Assembly (NCBI GenBank): GCA_046328715.1
Contig: JAXLWB010000003.1
Coordinates: 248,001 to 312,000, forward strand
Length of the DNA: 64,000 bases
Source of the DNA: JAXLWB01 sp046328715
GTDB lineage: Bacteria > Chloroflexota > Anaerolineae > Caldilineales > Caldilineaceae
Direction: 5' to 3'
In this document: one piece after another, positions 16,455 to 25,131 of the stretch
How the letters are laid out: every line of letters begins with the position of its first letter
How positions within the stretch are numbered: position 1 is the stretch's first letter
Notes under the pieces: generated by a model
Database searches by the model: none
What the model was told of the DNA's origin: nothing
Seen by the model: the letters and a program-made list of their open reading frames with translations, nothing else
Translations under genes and position numbers: made by a program

Positions 16455-17857
16455 GTTGTCACCCTGTCAATCGTCTGTCGCACCATCTTCGCCATTTCCC
16501 TGGCCCGTTCTGGCGCATCCCCGACATGATCTCTTGCTTCGAGCAGTCCAGGAATTTCAGCTTGGGCAAGGTAGCAAGTAATACGCGGGTCCTGGGCAAG
16601 CAGTTGCTTCAAGGGATTGGGCTGCCCTGCCTGGAGTGCGGCCCAGGCTTGCAAACTCTGCTCTCTGATCACTTCGTGCAACTCCTGGCGATTGCCGCCA
16701 GCTTTGACCGCAGCCATCAACAGCCGTTCGGTCGCAGCAAAGATACCATAATCTGCCAGATTACGTTCAATGCGCCCCGACCAAATGCGCAATCCTTCGA
16801 TTAGTTTGCGACTTTGGGTTAGGATTTCGTCCGTCAGTAGAAAGGCTTCTGGCAAAATCAAGCGGCGATTGCCCGAGTCGTCGAGTGTTCGTTCCAGGAT
16901 GCTCAGGGCGGCGTTATCCCAGGCGATCAGCGGCAGGCGGGCAATGTGGCGCGCTAGACTGTCGATATTTTCGGCAGTGATCGGGTTGCGCTTGAAGGGC
17001 ATGGCACTAGAGCCGACCTGCTTTTCGGCAAAGGGTTCGCTCCATTCACCAAATGGTGGACTTTGTAGGATGCGCAGATCAAGTGCAAATTTATGTAAAC
17101 TTGCAGCCAACCCTGCCAGCGCATTGAGCACCAACCAATCCTGCTTGCGGGGATAGGTCTGAGTGGCAACTTCAAAGGCTTGCAGTCCTAGCTTTTCCAT
17201 TACTCTGGACTCTAGTTGGCGGGGTGTCCATCCGCTTTCGGCCAACAATTCAGCATAGCTGGCGCTAGTACCGACTGCCCCTTTCAGCCCTTTGCCACGA
17301 ATTTCATCCCGGATACGCACGAATTCGGCAAAGTCACCGAGTAAGTCCTGCGCATATTGCGCCAGCCGATAGCCGACCGTCGTTGGCTCTGCAGGCTGGA
17401 TGTGTGTGAAGGCCATGCTGGTGGTGGCGGCTTCAGCGTCGATGCGTGTCGCTAAGGTGGCGAGTAGTGATTGAAGATTGGAAATTATGAGGTTGAGAGA
17501 TTGTTTGAGGCGCAGGGCATCGACGTTGTCGAGTATGTCCATCGAAGTTGCGCCCAAGTGAATAATTGGCCCACCGACTGGCGATTGTTCGGCGAAGGTC
17601 TTGATCTCGGCCATGAGGTCGTGGCGAATCTCACGCTCGATCTCACTGGCACGGGCGATGTCGATCTGATCTTGATGGGCACGCAGATCGGCCACCTGCT
17701 CGGCGCTGACCAACCCGGCTTCCTGTTGTGCTTCGGCCAGTGCAACCCAAAAATGGCGCAGTTGCCGTCGTTTTTCCACTTCGCTCCAAATCGTGCGCAT
17801 GGCGCTGCTACCATAGCGCCAGGTGAGGGGGGAGAGGTAGGTGTCGTGTGTGAACAT
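16451..17857 (-). CDS. purB: Adenylosuccinate lyase
   Basis: A 468-residue member of the fumarase/aspartase superfamily. It catalyses two steps of purine synthesis: release of fumarate from SAICAR and from adenylosuccinate. The family signature SSAMPFKRNPITAENI is present, together with HLGATSMDILDN and AFTHIQPAEPTTVGYR, which carry conserved active-site residues of PurB. The start MFTHDTYLSPLTWRYGS is typical of the family. The gene is coupled by a 4-bp overlap to the RlmM-like gene. guaB, also in purine synthesis, lies 2.7 kb away on the other strand and is not in the same operon. Confidence 0.93.
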   Translation of the reverse strand: MFTHDTYLSPLTWRYGSSAMRTIWSEVEKRRQLRHFWVALAEAQQEAGLVSAEQVADLRAHQDQIDIARASEIEREIRHDLMAEIKTFAEQSPVGGPIIHLGATSMDILDNVDALRLKQSLNLIISNLQSLLATLATRIDAEAATTSMAFTHIQPAEPTTVGYRLAQYAQDLLGDFAEFVRIRDEIRGKGLKGAVGTSASYAELLAESGWTPRQLESRVMEKLGLQAFEVATQTYPRKQDWLVLNALAGLAASLHKFALDLRILQSPPFGEWSEPFAEKQVGSSAMPFKRNPITAENIDSLARHIARLPLIAWDNAALSILERTLDDSGNRRLILPEAFLLTDEILTQSRKLIEGLRIWSGRIERNLADYGIFAATERLLMAAVKAGGNRQELHEVIREQSLQAWAALQAGQPNPLKQLLAQDPRITCYLAQAEIPGLLEARDHVGDAPERAREMAKMVRQTIDRVTT

Positions 17858-17964
17858 GAGTAATGGTTACTATTGTAATCGGGGAATAGTAAATTGTTAA
17901 TGAATTCGTTCTCGTGCCCATTGATCCTGCGTGGGCACGCAGTCCAGACGCTCTGCGTCTCATT

Positions 17965-19038
17965 CTAACTGGTGCGCAACATCTGAGCCAGATTTTCAGT
18001 CGGTAGTGCGTAGACCGTCCGCCCTTGAAAACCAGTCAACGTTTGGGCGGCGCAGAGGGCGTTGAGGATTGATTCCTGTACTGCATCGGCGGCGGCATCC
18101 ATTAGTTCACTCATTTGGCTAGCTGGCACGGTACGGATGGGGATTGGGATTGTGGCTTTGGCAGGGAGATCGTTGCCTGTGGCGAAGGCGAGGAAGATAT
18201 CGCCACTGCCATTGTGACCAGTGCCGCCAACCCGAGCTACACCCACCGTGGCCCGTTGCGCCAGACGCTTGCACTGATCGCCCACGAGCGGGGCATCGGT
18301 GGCAATGACCACAATAATCGAACTGCTAATGCCAGTCGGTTTGGCTGGACGTCCCCCTTCCCAAGCATTGCCCAGCAATTTCTTGACCGAAACACCGTCG
18401 ATGCGCAGTTGGTCAAAATCACCGTAATTGGCTTGCACCAGGGCGGCCACGGTGTACTCTTCCCCTGCCGTCTTCACCAAGCGCGAGGAGGTGCCGATCC
18501 CGCCCTTAAAGCCATGACAGATCATGCCGGTGCCACCGCCCACGTTGCCTTCTGCCACGGCACCCGTCGTGGCGGAGTCGATGGCGGCAAAGACATGCTC
18601 TTTTTTGAGATGAAAGGCGGCGATGTCGTTGAGCCAGCCATCATAGGTCTCCGCCACCACAGGCAGGCACCAAGCAGTTTCGGGATAGTGAGTGATCTCA
18701 TGCTCAACCAGGGCGTCGCGCACAACGCCAACCTGATGCGTGTTCGTGATGGCCACAATCCCACCCAGCATGCCTGACTCCGCCAGCCAGTGCATGCCGG
18801 TCATTTCACCGTTGCCATTGAAGGAATGGTAGCCAGCATAGCAAAGATTTTTGTAAAGCGGATCGAGCGGGCGAGGCAGGATCGTCGTGACGCCAGTGCG
18901 CGCAACCCGTGGCTCGTCGTAGATCAACGTGGTATGACCGACAGCCACGCCTGAGACATCAGTGATGGCGTTATGGGGTCCTGTGGGATAGTTGCCGATG
19001 GTGATGCCCAAATCACGTAAACGGGGTCGGGTCGTCAT
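17965..19038 (-). CDS. P1-family peptidase (DmpA-like N-terminal nucleophile aminopeptidase)
   Basis: A 357-residue protein of the DmpA/BapA family (S58). These enzymes are made as a single chain that cuts itself before a Ser, which then acts as nucleophile in releasing N-terminal D- or L-residues. Visible family features are RDLGITIGNYPTGPHNAITD, VSGVAVGHTTL, GNVGGGTGMICHGFKGG with the conserved Gly-rich region, and GHNGSGDIFLAFATGN with the probable G/S cleavage site. The ATG at 19038 follows AAGGAGAAGGT, a strong ribosome binding site. No signal peptide is seen, so it acts in the cytoplasm. Confidence 0.9.
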   Translation of the reverse strand: MTTRPRLRDLGITIGNYPTGPHNAITDVSGVAVGHTTLIYDEPRVARTGVTTILPRPLDPLYKNLCYAGYHSFNGNGEMTGMHWLAESGMLGGIVAITNTHQVGVVRDALVEHEITHYPETAWCLPVVAETYDGWLNDIAAFHLKKEHVFAAIDSATTGAVAEGNVGGGTGMICHGFKGGIGTSSRLVKTAGEEYTVAALVQANYGDFDQLRIDGVSVKKLLGNAWEGGRPAKPTGISSSIIVVIATDAPLVGDQCKRLAQRATVGVARVGGTGHNGSGDIFLAFATGNDLPAKATIPIPIRTVPASQMSELMDAAADAVQESILNALCAAQTLTGFQGRTVYALPTENLAQMLRTS

Positions 19039-19134
19039 ACCTTCTCCTTATTTTTTTGCCCAAAAAGAATGCCAGGTGCAAAGTGTACCCTGCCACTCTG
19101 CCCCTGGCAACTTTAGCCCATTTTCTAAACCGTT

Positions 19135-19764
19135 TCATTCCTGTTCAAACTGCACCAATTCATCCAGCATTGTCCGAGCACGAAGAATATTCCAGCCCGT
19201 AGCACTGTCACCAAAAATGTGTGCCCATTTTATCAGGGCAAAGAGCACTCCGAGTGAGACCAATAGGCTGGAAACAAGCCAAGCGAGCACCGATGGATCG
19301 TTCAACGCAATCTCGACACCCCACCCATTCAAGATGACCAAGACTAGCGGGATCCAGATCACACTGCCGACAATGCCCAGGTGCGGTGCCATTCGTTGTC
19401 GCCATGTTTGCAAGTAATGCAATTGTTTTTGAATCGCCAGCACCGAGCCACTGTAGTCCAATTTCAGGATCAGGGTAATTTCACGTCCAGCGTAGATGAC
19501 AAACATCAGCGCATAGCCGTGCAGTAACAGGCCAGAAATCAGCAGATAAGGAGTGTCGAGGTGCTGAACCCAGAAGGGCGCAAAGAGAAACTCCATTGCC
19601 AGCCCTACTAGCAACTGAATCAGATTGCCAATCAAAGCGGGTCGCAAAGCCGACTTGACCGGCCCTAGCTTTCGTTCTTTGCGCCATTCCAGGTAGTTGC
19701 TGTTTTGTTCGGTCAAGCGGCGGTCTAGCGTTTGCCATGCTGTTTTCAGATCATCGAGTTCCAT
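19135..19764 (-). CDS. Membrane protein partner of the sigma factor (possible anti-sigma)
   Basis: A 209-residue protein starting MELDDLKTAWQTLDRRLTEQ, a short cytoplasmic coiled segment. Four hydrophobic segments follow (about residues 42-63, 75-95, 127-146 and 158-178). The gene starts 13 bp after the sigma-factor stop and has an AAGGAGAC ribosome binding site, so the two form an operon. Such sigma-plus-membrane-protein pairs usually encode a sigma factor and its anti-sigma factor. However, no ZAS zinc motif (HxxxCxxC) is present, so that role is inference. Confidence 0.7.
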   Translation of the reverse strand: MELDDLKTAWQTLDRRLTEQNSNYLEWRKERKLGPVKSALRPALIGNLIQLLVGLAMEFLFAPFWVQHLDTPYLLISGLLLHGYALMFVIYAGREITLILKLDYSGSVLAIQKQLHYLQTWRQRMAPHLGIVGSVIWIPLVLVILNGWGVEIALNDPSVLAWLVSSLLVSLGVLFALIKWAHIFGDSATGWNILRARTMLDELVQFEQE

Positions 19765-19777
19765 ACTTTGTCTCCTT

Positions 19778-20305
19778 TTACTCTTTCTCTACCAATTCCT
19801 GGCGGATTCGTTGTTTCAGACGGCTGATTTTGGTCGCTACATTGGTCTCGCTGATGCCAAGTACTTCGGCGATCTCCCGGTAGCTGCGCTCTTCCAGGTA
19901 GAGCAGCAGCAGCGCCCGGTTGAGTGGCTCAAGTTGTTGGATCAGGCGATCCAACTCCGTGATCCGCTCGTCGGGTTGGGCGGGTTCGGGTGCCGCAATC
20001 TCGCTCACCTCGGCGCTATCGATCGATAAAGGCGGCGGAGTGCTTCGAGTGGCGTGTCGCAGGTGCGAAATGGCCACATTGAGAGCCACACGATACATCC
20101 AGGTTGAAAATTTGCGGCTTTCATCGTACTTGGGAAAGGCACGCCAAAGTTGCCAGCAAATCTCCTGAATCAGGTCATCACGATCGTTCGGTTGCGAACA
20201 GTAACTGTAGGCGACCTTGAACAGGATGCCCTGATTCTCCTGTAGCAGTGCTTCAAAGCGTGTGCGTGAATCCTCTGCACCTCTCGCTGGTCCATCACTC
20301 TTCAT
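19778..20305 (-). CDS. ECF-type RNA polymerase sigma factor
   Basis: A 175-residue sigma-70 family protein with only regions 2 and 4. Region 2 is seen in NQGILFKVAYSYC, DRDDLIQEICWQLWRAFPKY and RKFSTWMYRVALNVAISHLR. Region 4 is LNRALLLLYLEERSYREIAEVLGISETNVATKISRLKQRI, with a clear HTH. A poly-Pro/Glu linker joins them. The ATG at 20305 has AAGGA six bases upstream; an ATG at 20320 would add five residues. It is followed by a probable membrane anti-sigma gene. The target promoters are not evident. Confidence 0.88.
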   Translation of the reverse strand: MKSDGPARGAEDSRTRFEALLQENQGILFKVAYSYCSQPNDRDDLIQEICWQLWRAFPKYDESRKFSTWMYRVALNVAISHLRHATRSTPPPLSIDSAEVSEIAAPEPAQPDERITELDRLIQQLEPLNRALLLLYLEERSYREIAEVLGISETNVATKISRLKQRIRQELVEKE

Positions 20306-20444
20306 CGTCAATCCTTGCATAAAACCTCTGTGAACCTTTCAAATCATCAGTACCATCTACTGTAATGATTCGCAGGGCCCAGAGAAAAATCACACTAGAT
20401 CAAACTTTCCCAACCATTCGTTACGTATAAAGATGACACAATAA

Positions 20445-20493
20445 ACATTGCGCAATCCCTAAAAATTAGATTCTAAGGCAGATTGTGCAATGT
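20445..20493. repeat. Palindromic repeat family B, copy 2
   Basis: ACATTGCGCAATC (20445-20457) pairs with GATTGTGCAATGT (20481-20493) at 12 of 13 positions. It shares its core with copy 1 at 10730-10786. It lies 95 bp upstream of guaB in the divergent gap, so it could belong to the guaB leader. Confidence 0.65.
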
Positions 20494-20587
20494 CTAGACA
20501 GTTTGTCTATTACTTGCAAAGAAGAGGTGTTACAATCTTTGGTAATGGTCAGTGGTATTCCCACAGGTTAACGATAAGGAGTAATTC

Positions 20588-22168
20588 ATGCAACACAACG
20601 GTACCAAGAGTGCAATTCTTGGCGAACACTCAGGCCATGAAGCGCAGAGCAATGGCCACGGCCCACGTTGGTCACAACTGTTCGGCCCAGAAGCACTTAC
20701 CTTTGATGATGTTCTTTTGATTCCCGGCTACGCCGAAAAACTTCCCTCCCAGATTGACATCAGCCTTCCGCTCCATGAACGCTTGCAATTGAAAATTCCA
20801 GTGATCAGCGCCGCCATGGATACCGTAACCGAAAGCGAATTGGCGATTGCCCTCGCCCGCCAAGGTGGTTTGGGCGTGATCCATCGCAACCTCAGCATTG
20901 AAGAACAGGCGGAGGAGATCAACAAGGTCAAACGCAGCGAAAGCGGCATGATCGTCGATCCGATCACGTTGGGGCCAGATGCTTCGTTGGAGGAGGCAGA
21001 GGCGCTGATGAGCAGATACAAGATCAGCGGCGTACCGATCACCGATCCACAAGGCAAGCTGATCGGCATCCTCACCAACCGCGATGTGCGTTTTGCCACC
21101 GATTTTCGCCGCCCCATCCGTGATTATATGGTCAGCGAACATCTGGTCACCGCCCGCATCGGCACTACGTTGAACGATGCGCAGGAGATTCTCCATCGCT
21201 ATCGTATCGAGAAGCTGCCCTTGGTTGATGAGCATGGCTACCTCAAGGGGCTGATCACCTATAAAGATATCCTCAAAAAGCAGGATTATCCCAATTCAGC
21301 CAAAGATGAGCAGGGGCGATTGCTAGTCGCCGGGGCAATCGGCGTTGGGGACGCAGGCTTGCAGCGAGCCGCTACCTTGATCGCAGCTGGGGCCGATGCC
21401 GTGGCGATTGACACTGCTCACGGCCATAGCAAGGGCGTGATCGACACGATCAAGGCGGTACGCAAACAGTTCGGCAAGGATATCCCCATCCTAGCTGGTA
21501 ATGTGGTCACTGCCGAGGGTGTACGTGATCTAGTGGCTGCTGGAGCCAGTGTGGTCAAGGTGGGCGTGGGTGCGGGGTCGATCTGCACGACACGCGTGGT
21601 CAGCGGCGCGGGAATGCCCCAACTGAGTGCTATCGTTGAATGTGCGCAGATGGGCCATCAACTTGGCATCCCTGTGGTTGCCGACGGCGGCATCCGTTAT
21701 TCCGGCGACATCACCAAGGCGCTGGCCTGCGGCGCCTCGGCGGTGATGCTAGGCAGTTTGCTTGCCGGTCTGCACGAGTCACCCGGCGAGGTGGTCATTC
21801 GCGAAGGGCGTTCCTTCAAAGAATATCGCGGGATGGGCAGTTTGGGCGCCATGAAAGGGCGAGGTGCCGACCGCTATCAATCGGCCCAATCATCTAACGG
21901 TTCCGCAAGCCCGGATGTCGGCGGCAAGTTGGTGCCCGAAGGCATCGAAGGGCAAGTACCCTACAAAGGAATGCTCAAGGAGTATGTCTTCCAGTTGATG
22001 GGCGGGCTGCGCAGCGGCATGGGCTATGTCGGGGCCAACGATCTGCCTGATCTGTGGACCAAGGCACGCTTTGTGCGCATCAGCAGCGCCAGCTACCAGG
22101 AAAGCCACCCCCACAGCATCACGATCACCAAGGAAGCCCCGAACTATCAGGTCAAGTCAAGTCGCTAA
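20588..22168 (+). CDS. guaB: IMP dehydrogenase
   Basis: A 526-residue enzyme that oxidises IMP to XMP with NAD, the committed step to GMP. The order is standard: FDDVLLIPGYAEKLPSQIDI at the N-terminus, two CBS domains (about residues 125-240; MIVDPITLGPDASLEEAEAL and YMVSEHLVTARIGTTL), then the catalytic barrel with the loop GVGAGSICTTRVVSGAGMPQ, where the Cys forms the covalent intermediate. A GMGSLGAM flap region and a YKGMLKEYVFQLMGGLRSGM end follow. An unusual 25-30 residue polar N-terminal extension precedes the family start. AAGGAG six bases before the ATG supports the start. Confidence 0.95.
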   Translation: MQHNGTKSAILGEHSGHEAQSNGHGPRWSQLFGPEALTFDDVLLIPGYAEKLPSQIDISLPLHERLQLKIPVISAAMDTVTESELAIALARQGGLGVIHRNLSIEEQAEEINKVKRSESGMIVDPITLGPDASLEEAEALMSRYKISGVPITDPQGKLIGILTNRDVRFATDFRRPIRDYMVSEHLVTARIGTTLNDAQEILHRYRIEKLPLVDEHGYLKGLITYKDILKKQDYPNSAKDEQGRLLVAGAIGVGDAGLQRAATLIAAGADAVAIDTAHGHSKGVIDTIKAVRKQFGKDIPILAGNVVTAEGVRDLVAAGASVVKVGVGAGSICTTRVVSGAGMPQLSAIVECAQMGHQLGIPVVADGGIRYSGDITKALACGASAVMLGSLLAGLHESPGEVVIREGRSFKEYRGMGSLGAMKGRGADRYQSAQSSNGSASPDVGGKLVPEGIEGQVPYKGMLKEYVFQLMGGLRSGMGYVGANDLPDLWTKARFVRISSASYQESHPHSITITKEAPNYQVKSSR

Positions 22169-22175
22169 GTGGATT

Positions 22176-22250
22176 GGTACGCGGATAACACGGATAAAAA
22201 GACTGCAAAAAATCCGTCTTGATCTGTAAAATCCGTGTTATCTGCGTACC
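22176..22250. repeat. Long inverted repeat after guaB (family C relative)
   Basis: GGTACGCGGATAACACGGAT (22176-22195) pairs with 22231-22250 at 19 of 20 positions. It begins 7 bp after the guaB stop and could act as a transcript terminator or 3' stabiliser. The phrase resembles the CCGTGTT palindromes at 24995 and 61779. The rest of the 22169-22735 gap holds the small inverted repeat at 22395-22443 and nothing else I can name. Confidence 0.75.
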
Positions 22251-22394
22251 GATTAGTTGATTTTTCATGTGCACACTTGCATGGTTGACTGATTTGAAAC
22301 CTACGGGATCGGTACGTGGATCGCACGGAAATGACCAAGATCCCCACGAATTCATAACGACCAACTGATCCTCATCTGTATGCAATCTCGACCT

Positions 22395-22443
22395 GATCTG
22401 CGTCTCGATTCGCACCTAAAAGTGCCGGGTTGCGACGCAGATC
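22395..22443. repeat. 10-bp perfect inverted repeat
   Basis: GATCTGCGTC (22395-22404) and GACGCAGATC (22434-22443) are perfect complements separated by 29 nt in the guaB to SdrD-B-protein gap. Confidence 0.6.
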
Positions 22444-22735
22444 GTACAAGAATAAGCGAGTTTCCCAGAGATTTACACCGATATAACAACCCGTAATCCC
22501 TGCAACCTCTACACGCTCCGCGTAGCGTTCCCTTCATCTTTCCCGTCGGCTTCTGGTCCGATAGGAAGTCTGATCCCTTCTGGATTCCGTCGTAAAGTCA
22601 TTAACTTAAAGTGCAGCTTATACTGGACAAAAAGTAGTATCTATTGTATGTTTGTCTGGATTATTATTATCTAACAGAAGGGTAATGATAATTAGGAGAA
22701 AAGTTCGGAACCAAACTTTTTCAGGAGAGATCAAC

Positions 22736-23827
22736 ATGCAGAACCATCGACAGAAGCTGGTCTACACCGCCTCCGCAGCCGGAATTTTGCTGTTGTCTAT
22801 GTGGGCGATGCAGCCCCATAGTGTACGTGCGGACGAACCCTCGGCCACCTATCAAGGCCAAGGGACCAACGGTACGGTTCCCCCCTCCACGCAAACGCCT
22901 CCACCCACTGCCCCCACTGCAACACCCATCGCTACCGCCCCCACATCCACGCCGATTGCCACAGCCCCTGCAAGTGAAGGTCGTATCACGATCATCAAAG
23001 AAGCACAGCCCAAGAGTATTCAGGACTTCACCTTCTTTGGGCCGAAAGGTATGTTCATGTTGGACGATGACAGCGGTGTCGAAGGAGAGGATGACGAACT
23101 CTCCACTCGCTACACCATCAGTGTTCCGCCGGGTCGCCACAATCTCTCCGAGGCGATGAACCCGTCCTGGTATCTGGCTGATATTACTTGTTCTGTGGCT
23201 GGGGCAGAACGGTTCCAACGAACCGTATCGCTGACTGTGGCTGCAGGCGAAGAGGTAACCTGTACCTTTGTCAATCAGCACCGAGTTGAAGTGCTGGCCA
23301 ATGTCTTCCTTGACAGCAACGGCAATGGCGAACAGGATGCAGGTGAAGCAGGAGTGGCGGGCTTCGAGGTACGTCTCTACGAAAGTGGGGACCTGCTCAA
23401 CCATCGGATTGTCAGTGACGCAAGCGGTCAGGCGCTATTTACACGGCGTATCCCTGGCGATTACCAGGTCTGTCTGCTGCTCCACGCTGAGGATGGCTCG
23501 AACAACAGCGAGGGCGATCTGACGATCAACAACCCGGATCTGCGCTGCCAATCGGTGAGTCTGCCGCCCGGCCAGTCAGCACAGGTGAACTTTGGCCTCA
23601 GTGCCGATGAGGTGGGTCAGCCAACAAGCACGCCCATTGCGACAGCGCCTGCCACGCCGACCGCAGTGCCCACAGCGCCACCAACAGCAACGCCTGTCCC
23701 GACCGCGCCAGCCGCCCTCAATCAGATCCACGTAAGTAGCGTGACCATGCGCGTACACTACTACCCACTACCCGACGGCAACGAAGACGCAATCTTCCCG
23801 ATGTACATGCCATTGCTGGTGCGGTAA
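22736..23827 (+). CDS. Secreted SdrD-B-like repeat protein with Pro/Thr linkers
   Basis: A 363-residue exported protein. The signal peptide (LVYTASAAGILLLSMWAMQP) is followed by an ATAPTSTP linker. Next is a domain of about 95 residues (ITIIKEAQPKSIQDFTFFGP to VTCTFVNQHR) of the prealbumin-like/SpaA type often found with DUF11-like repeats. Then comes an SdrD-B domain beginning VEVLANVFLDSNGNGEQDAG, whose DSNGNGEQD loop should bind calcium. A second linker leads to the C-terminus, which ends IFPMYMPLLVR. The start at 22736 has AGGAGAGATCAAC before the ATG, so the longer reading from 22652 is rejected. The role is probably cell-surface or adhesive. Confidence 0.82.
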   Translation: MQNHRQKLVYTASAAGILLLSMWAMQPHSVRADEPSATYQGQGTNGTVPPSTQTPPPTAPTATPIATAPTSTPIATAPASEGRITIIKEAQPKSIQDFTFFGPKGMFMLDDDSGVEGEDDELSTRYTISVPPGRHNLSEAMNPSWYLADITCSVAGAERFQRTVSLTVAAGEEVTCTFVNQHRVEVLANVFLDSNGNGEQDAGEAGVAGFEVRLYESGDLLNHRIVSDASGQALFTRRIPGDYQVCLLLHAEDGSNNSEGDLTINNPDLRCQSVSLPPGQSAQVNFGLSADEVGQPTSTPIATAPATPTAVPTAPPTATPVPTAPAALNQIHVSSVTMRVHYYPLPDGNEDAIFPMYMPLLVR

Positions 23828-23831
23828 AGAA

Positions 23832-23890
23832 GTAGGGAGATGAGGTGATGAGGTGAGACACAACTGCTCCTCATCTTCCCACCTCCCTAC
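23832..23890. repeat. Intergenic inverted phrase between convergent genes
   Basis: GTAGGGAGATGAGGTGATGAGG (arm 23832-23853) pairs with 23869-23890 at about 18 of 22 positions. It sits exactly between the convergent stops of the SdrD-B protein and the serine hydrolase, where a bidirectional terminator would be expected. Confidence 0.65.
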
Positions 23891-23901
23891 TCACTTAGAC
23901 C

Positions 23902-24987
23902 CTACTTCTGCTCCGTAATTAAGTCGTGAATTTTTCGTATCGGTTCCCAGGCTCCCTCCTGCATGTTCGATAGAATCACCACATGGATCTCCTGCTCAGG
24001 AAAGCAGCGGATCATGCCGCTGACGCCGGGGTTGAACCCTTCCTTTTGATAACAGACAATTTTACCATTCATTTTGTCTATACGAAACCAAATACCGTGA
24101 CCGTAGACGATCTGCCAGTCGCCGTGATCACGGTAAAGCACCTGCGGAGTGAAGAAAATTTTGGTCATACTCGGAGAGAGCAGCTTTCCCTGCTGCACGG
24201 CACGCATAAAGCGGTCCAGATCTGCCGCAGTGACATAAGCTCCCCCATCCGGTGAACCAATCGGTGGGAAGGAGTAGATGTTGCGCTTCCAACCAAGAAC
24301 TTGACCTGTATCATCCTGAATCGGGTCACAGCCTTCGGCCAGCCGCTCATGGACTTCTGCCTTGTGAAAGAAGCCCGAATCACTTATGCCAGCGGGGGCA
24401 AAGAGCTGCTGCATGACATAGTCCCGATAGCTCATTCCAGTCACCCGTTCAAGTGCCAACCCCAGCAACACATAGCCACAGTTGCAATAGCGACAGCCTG
24501 CGCCAGGTGCAAAGTTGGCAGGTTTGTAGACAAAATTGGGTAGGAAGTCTGCGGTTTGGGTAACACGATAGTTGGGCTGATTTTGCCAGATCGCTTCGTA
24601 ACTTTCGCCCGCCTCCTCCTCAGCATCATCGGCGATGCCCGAGCTGTGGGTGAGCAGGTGATAAAGGGTGACGTCGGGCGAAATTTGCGTGCCTCGCAAT
24701 TGAAGCAGGTCGATCACGCTGGTGTCAAAGGACAGCAATCCTCGCTCAATCAGTTGCAGGGTAGCAACGGCGGTAAACACCTTAGTAATCGAGGCGGTAT
24801 CGAAGCGCATCTCCAGCGTATTAGGTACTTTCCAGGCACGGCTGGCATAGCCATAGGCATCAGCGAATAACTCCTGCTCGCCTTGAGTAATACGCACCAC
24901 GCCGGAGAAGCGAGCTTGTTCTGCAAGTTCACGGAAATAGGGATCGAGGTTGGCTGCAAGTGAGGAAAGCATTGGTTTGTACCTCAT
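23902..24987 (-). CDS. Serine hydrolase, beta-lactamase / class C family
   Basis: A 361-residue cytoplasmic-looking protein of the beta-lactamase-related serine hydrolase family (Pfam Beta-lactamase). The catalytic SxxK motif is in RFDTASITKVFTAVATL, the YxN motif is YCNCGYVLLG, and the third motif region is YGHGIWFRI. The family includes esterases, D-aminopeptidases and penicillin-binding-like proteins, so the substrate is open. No signal peptide is visible. The ATG at 24987 has GGAAGG four to five bases upstream. Confidence 0.85.
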   Translation of the reverse strand: MRYKPMLSSLAANLDPYFRELAEQARFSGVVRITQGEQELFADAYGYASRAWKVPNTLEMRFDTASITKVFTAVATLQLIERGLLSFDTSVIDLLQLRGTQISPDVTLYHLLTHSSGIADDAEEEAGESYEAIWQNQPNYRVTQTADFLPNFVYKPANFAPGAGCRYCNCGYVLLGLALERVTGMSYRDYVMQQLFAPAGISDSGFFHKAEVHERLAEGCDPIQDDTGQVLGWKRNIYSFPPIGSPDGGAYVTAADLDRFMRAVQQGKLLSPSMTKIFFTPQVLYRDHGDWQIVYGHGIWFRIDKMNGKIVCYQKEGFNPGVSGMIRCFPEQEIHVVILSNMQEGAWEPIRKIHDLITEQK

Positions 24988-24994
24988 AAGACCT

Positions 24995-25060
24995 TCCGTG
25001 TTCCTTGATATCCGTGTTTACAAAGGCTTTTCGATAAACACGGATATCAAGGAACACGGA
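24995..25060. repeat. Palindromic repeat family C, perfect 26-bp arms
   Basis: A 26-bp arm (24995-25020, core CCGTGTTCCTTGATATCCGT) is exactly complementary to 25035-25060 with a 14-nt loop. Close relatives are at 61779-61845 and, as a single arm, at 49831-49855. It lies between cimA and the serine hydrolase. Confidence 0.85.
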
Positions 25061-25131
25061 GTTATTATTTAGCGATCCGAGGCGAAGCTTTACGACGTGA
25101 TTGACTCGTGTTACGCAAAGCAAGTCAATTG

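Noticed and set aside
19135..19764. Zinc-binding anti-sigma factor
   Set aside because: No HxxxCxxC motif is present, so only a general membrane partner role is claimed.
22652..22735. Upstream start for the SdrD-B protein
   Set aside because: The shorter form has an AGGAGAG site and a complete signal peptide; the extension is charged and would spoil it.
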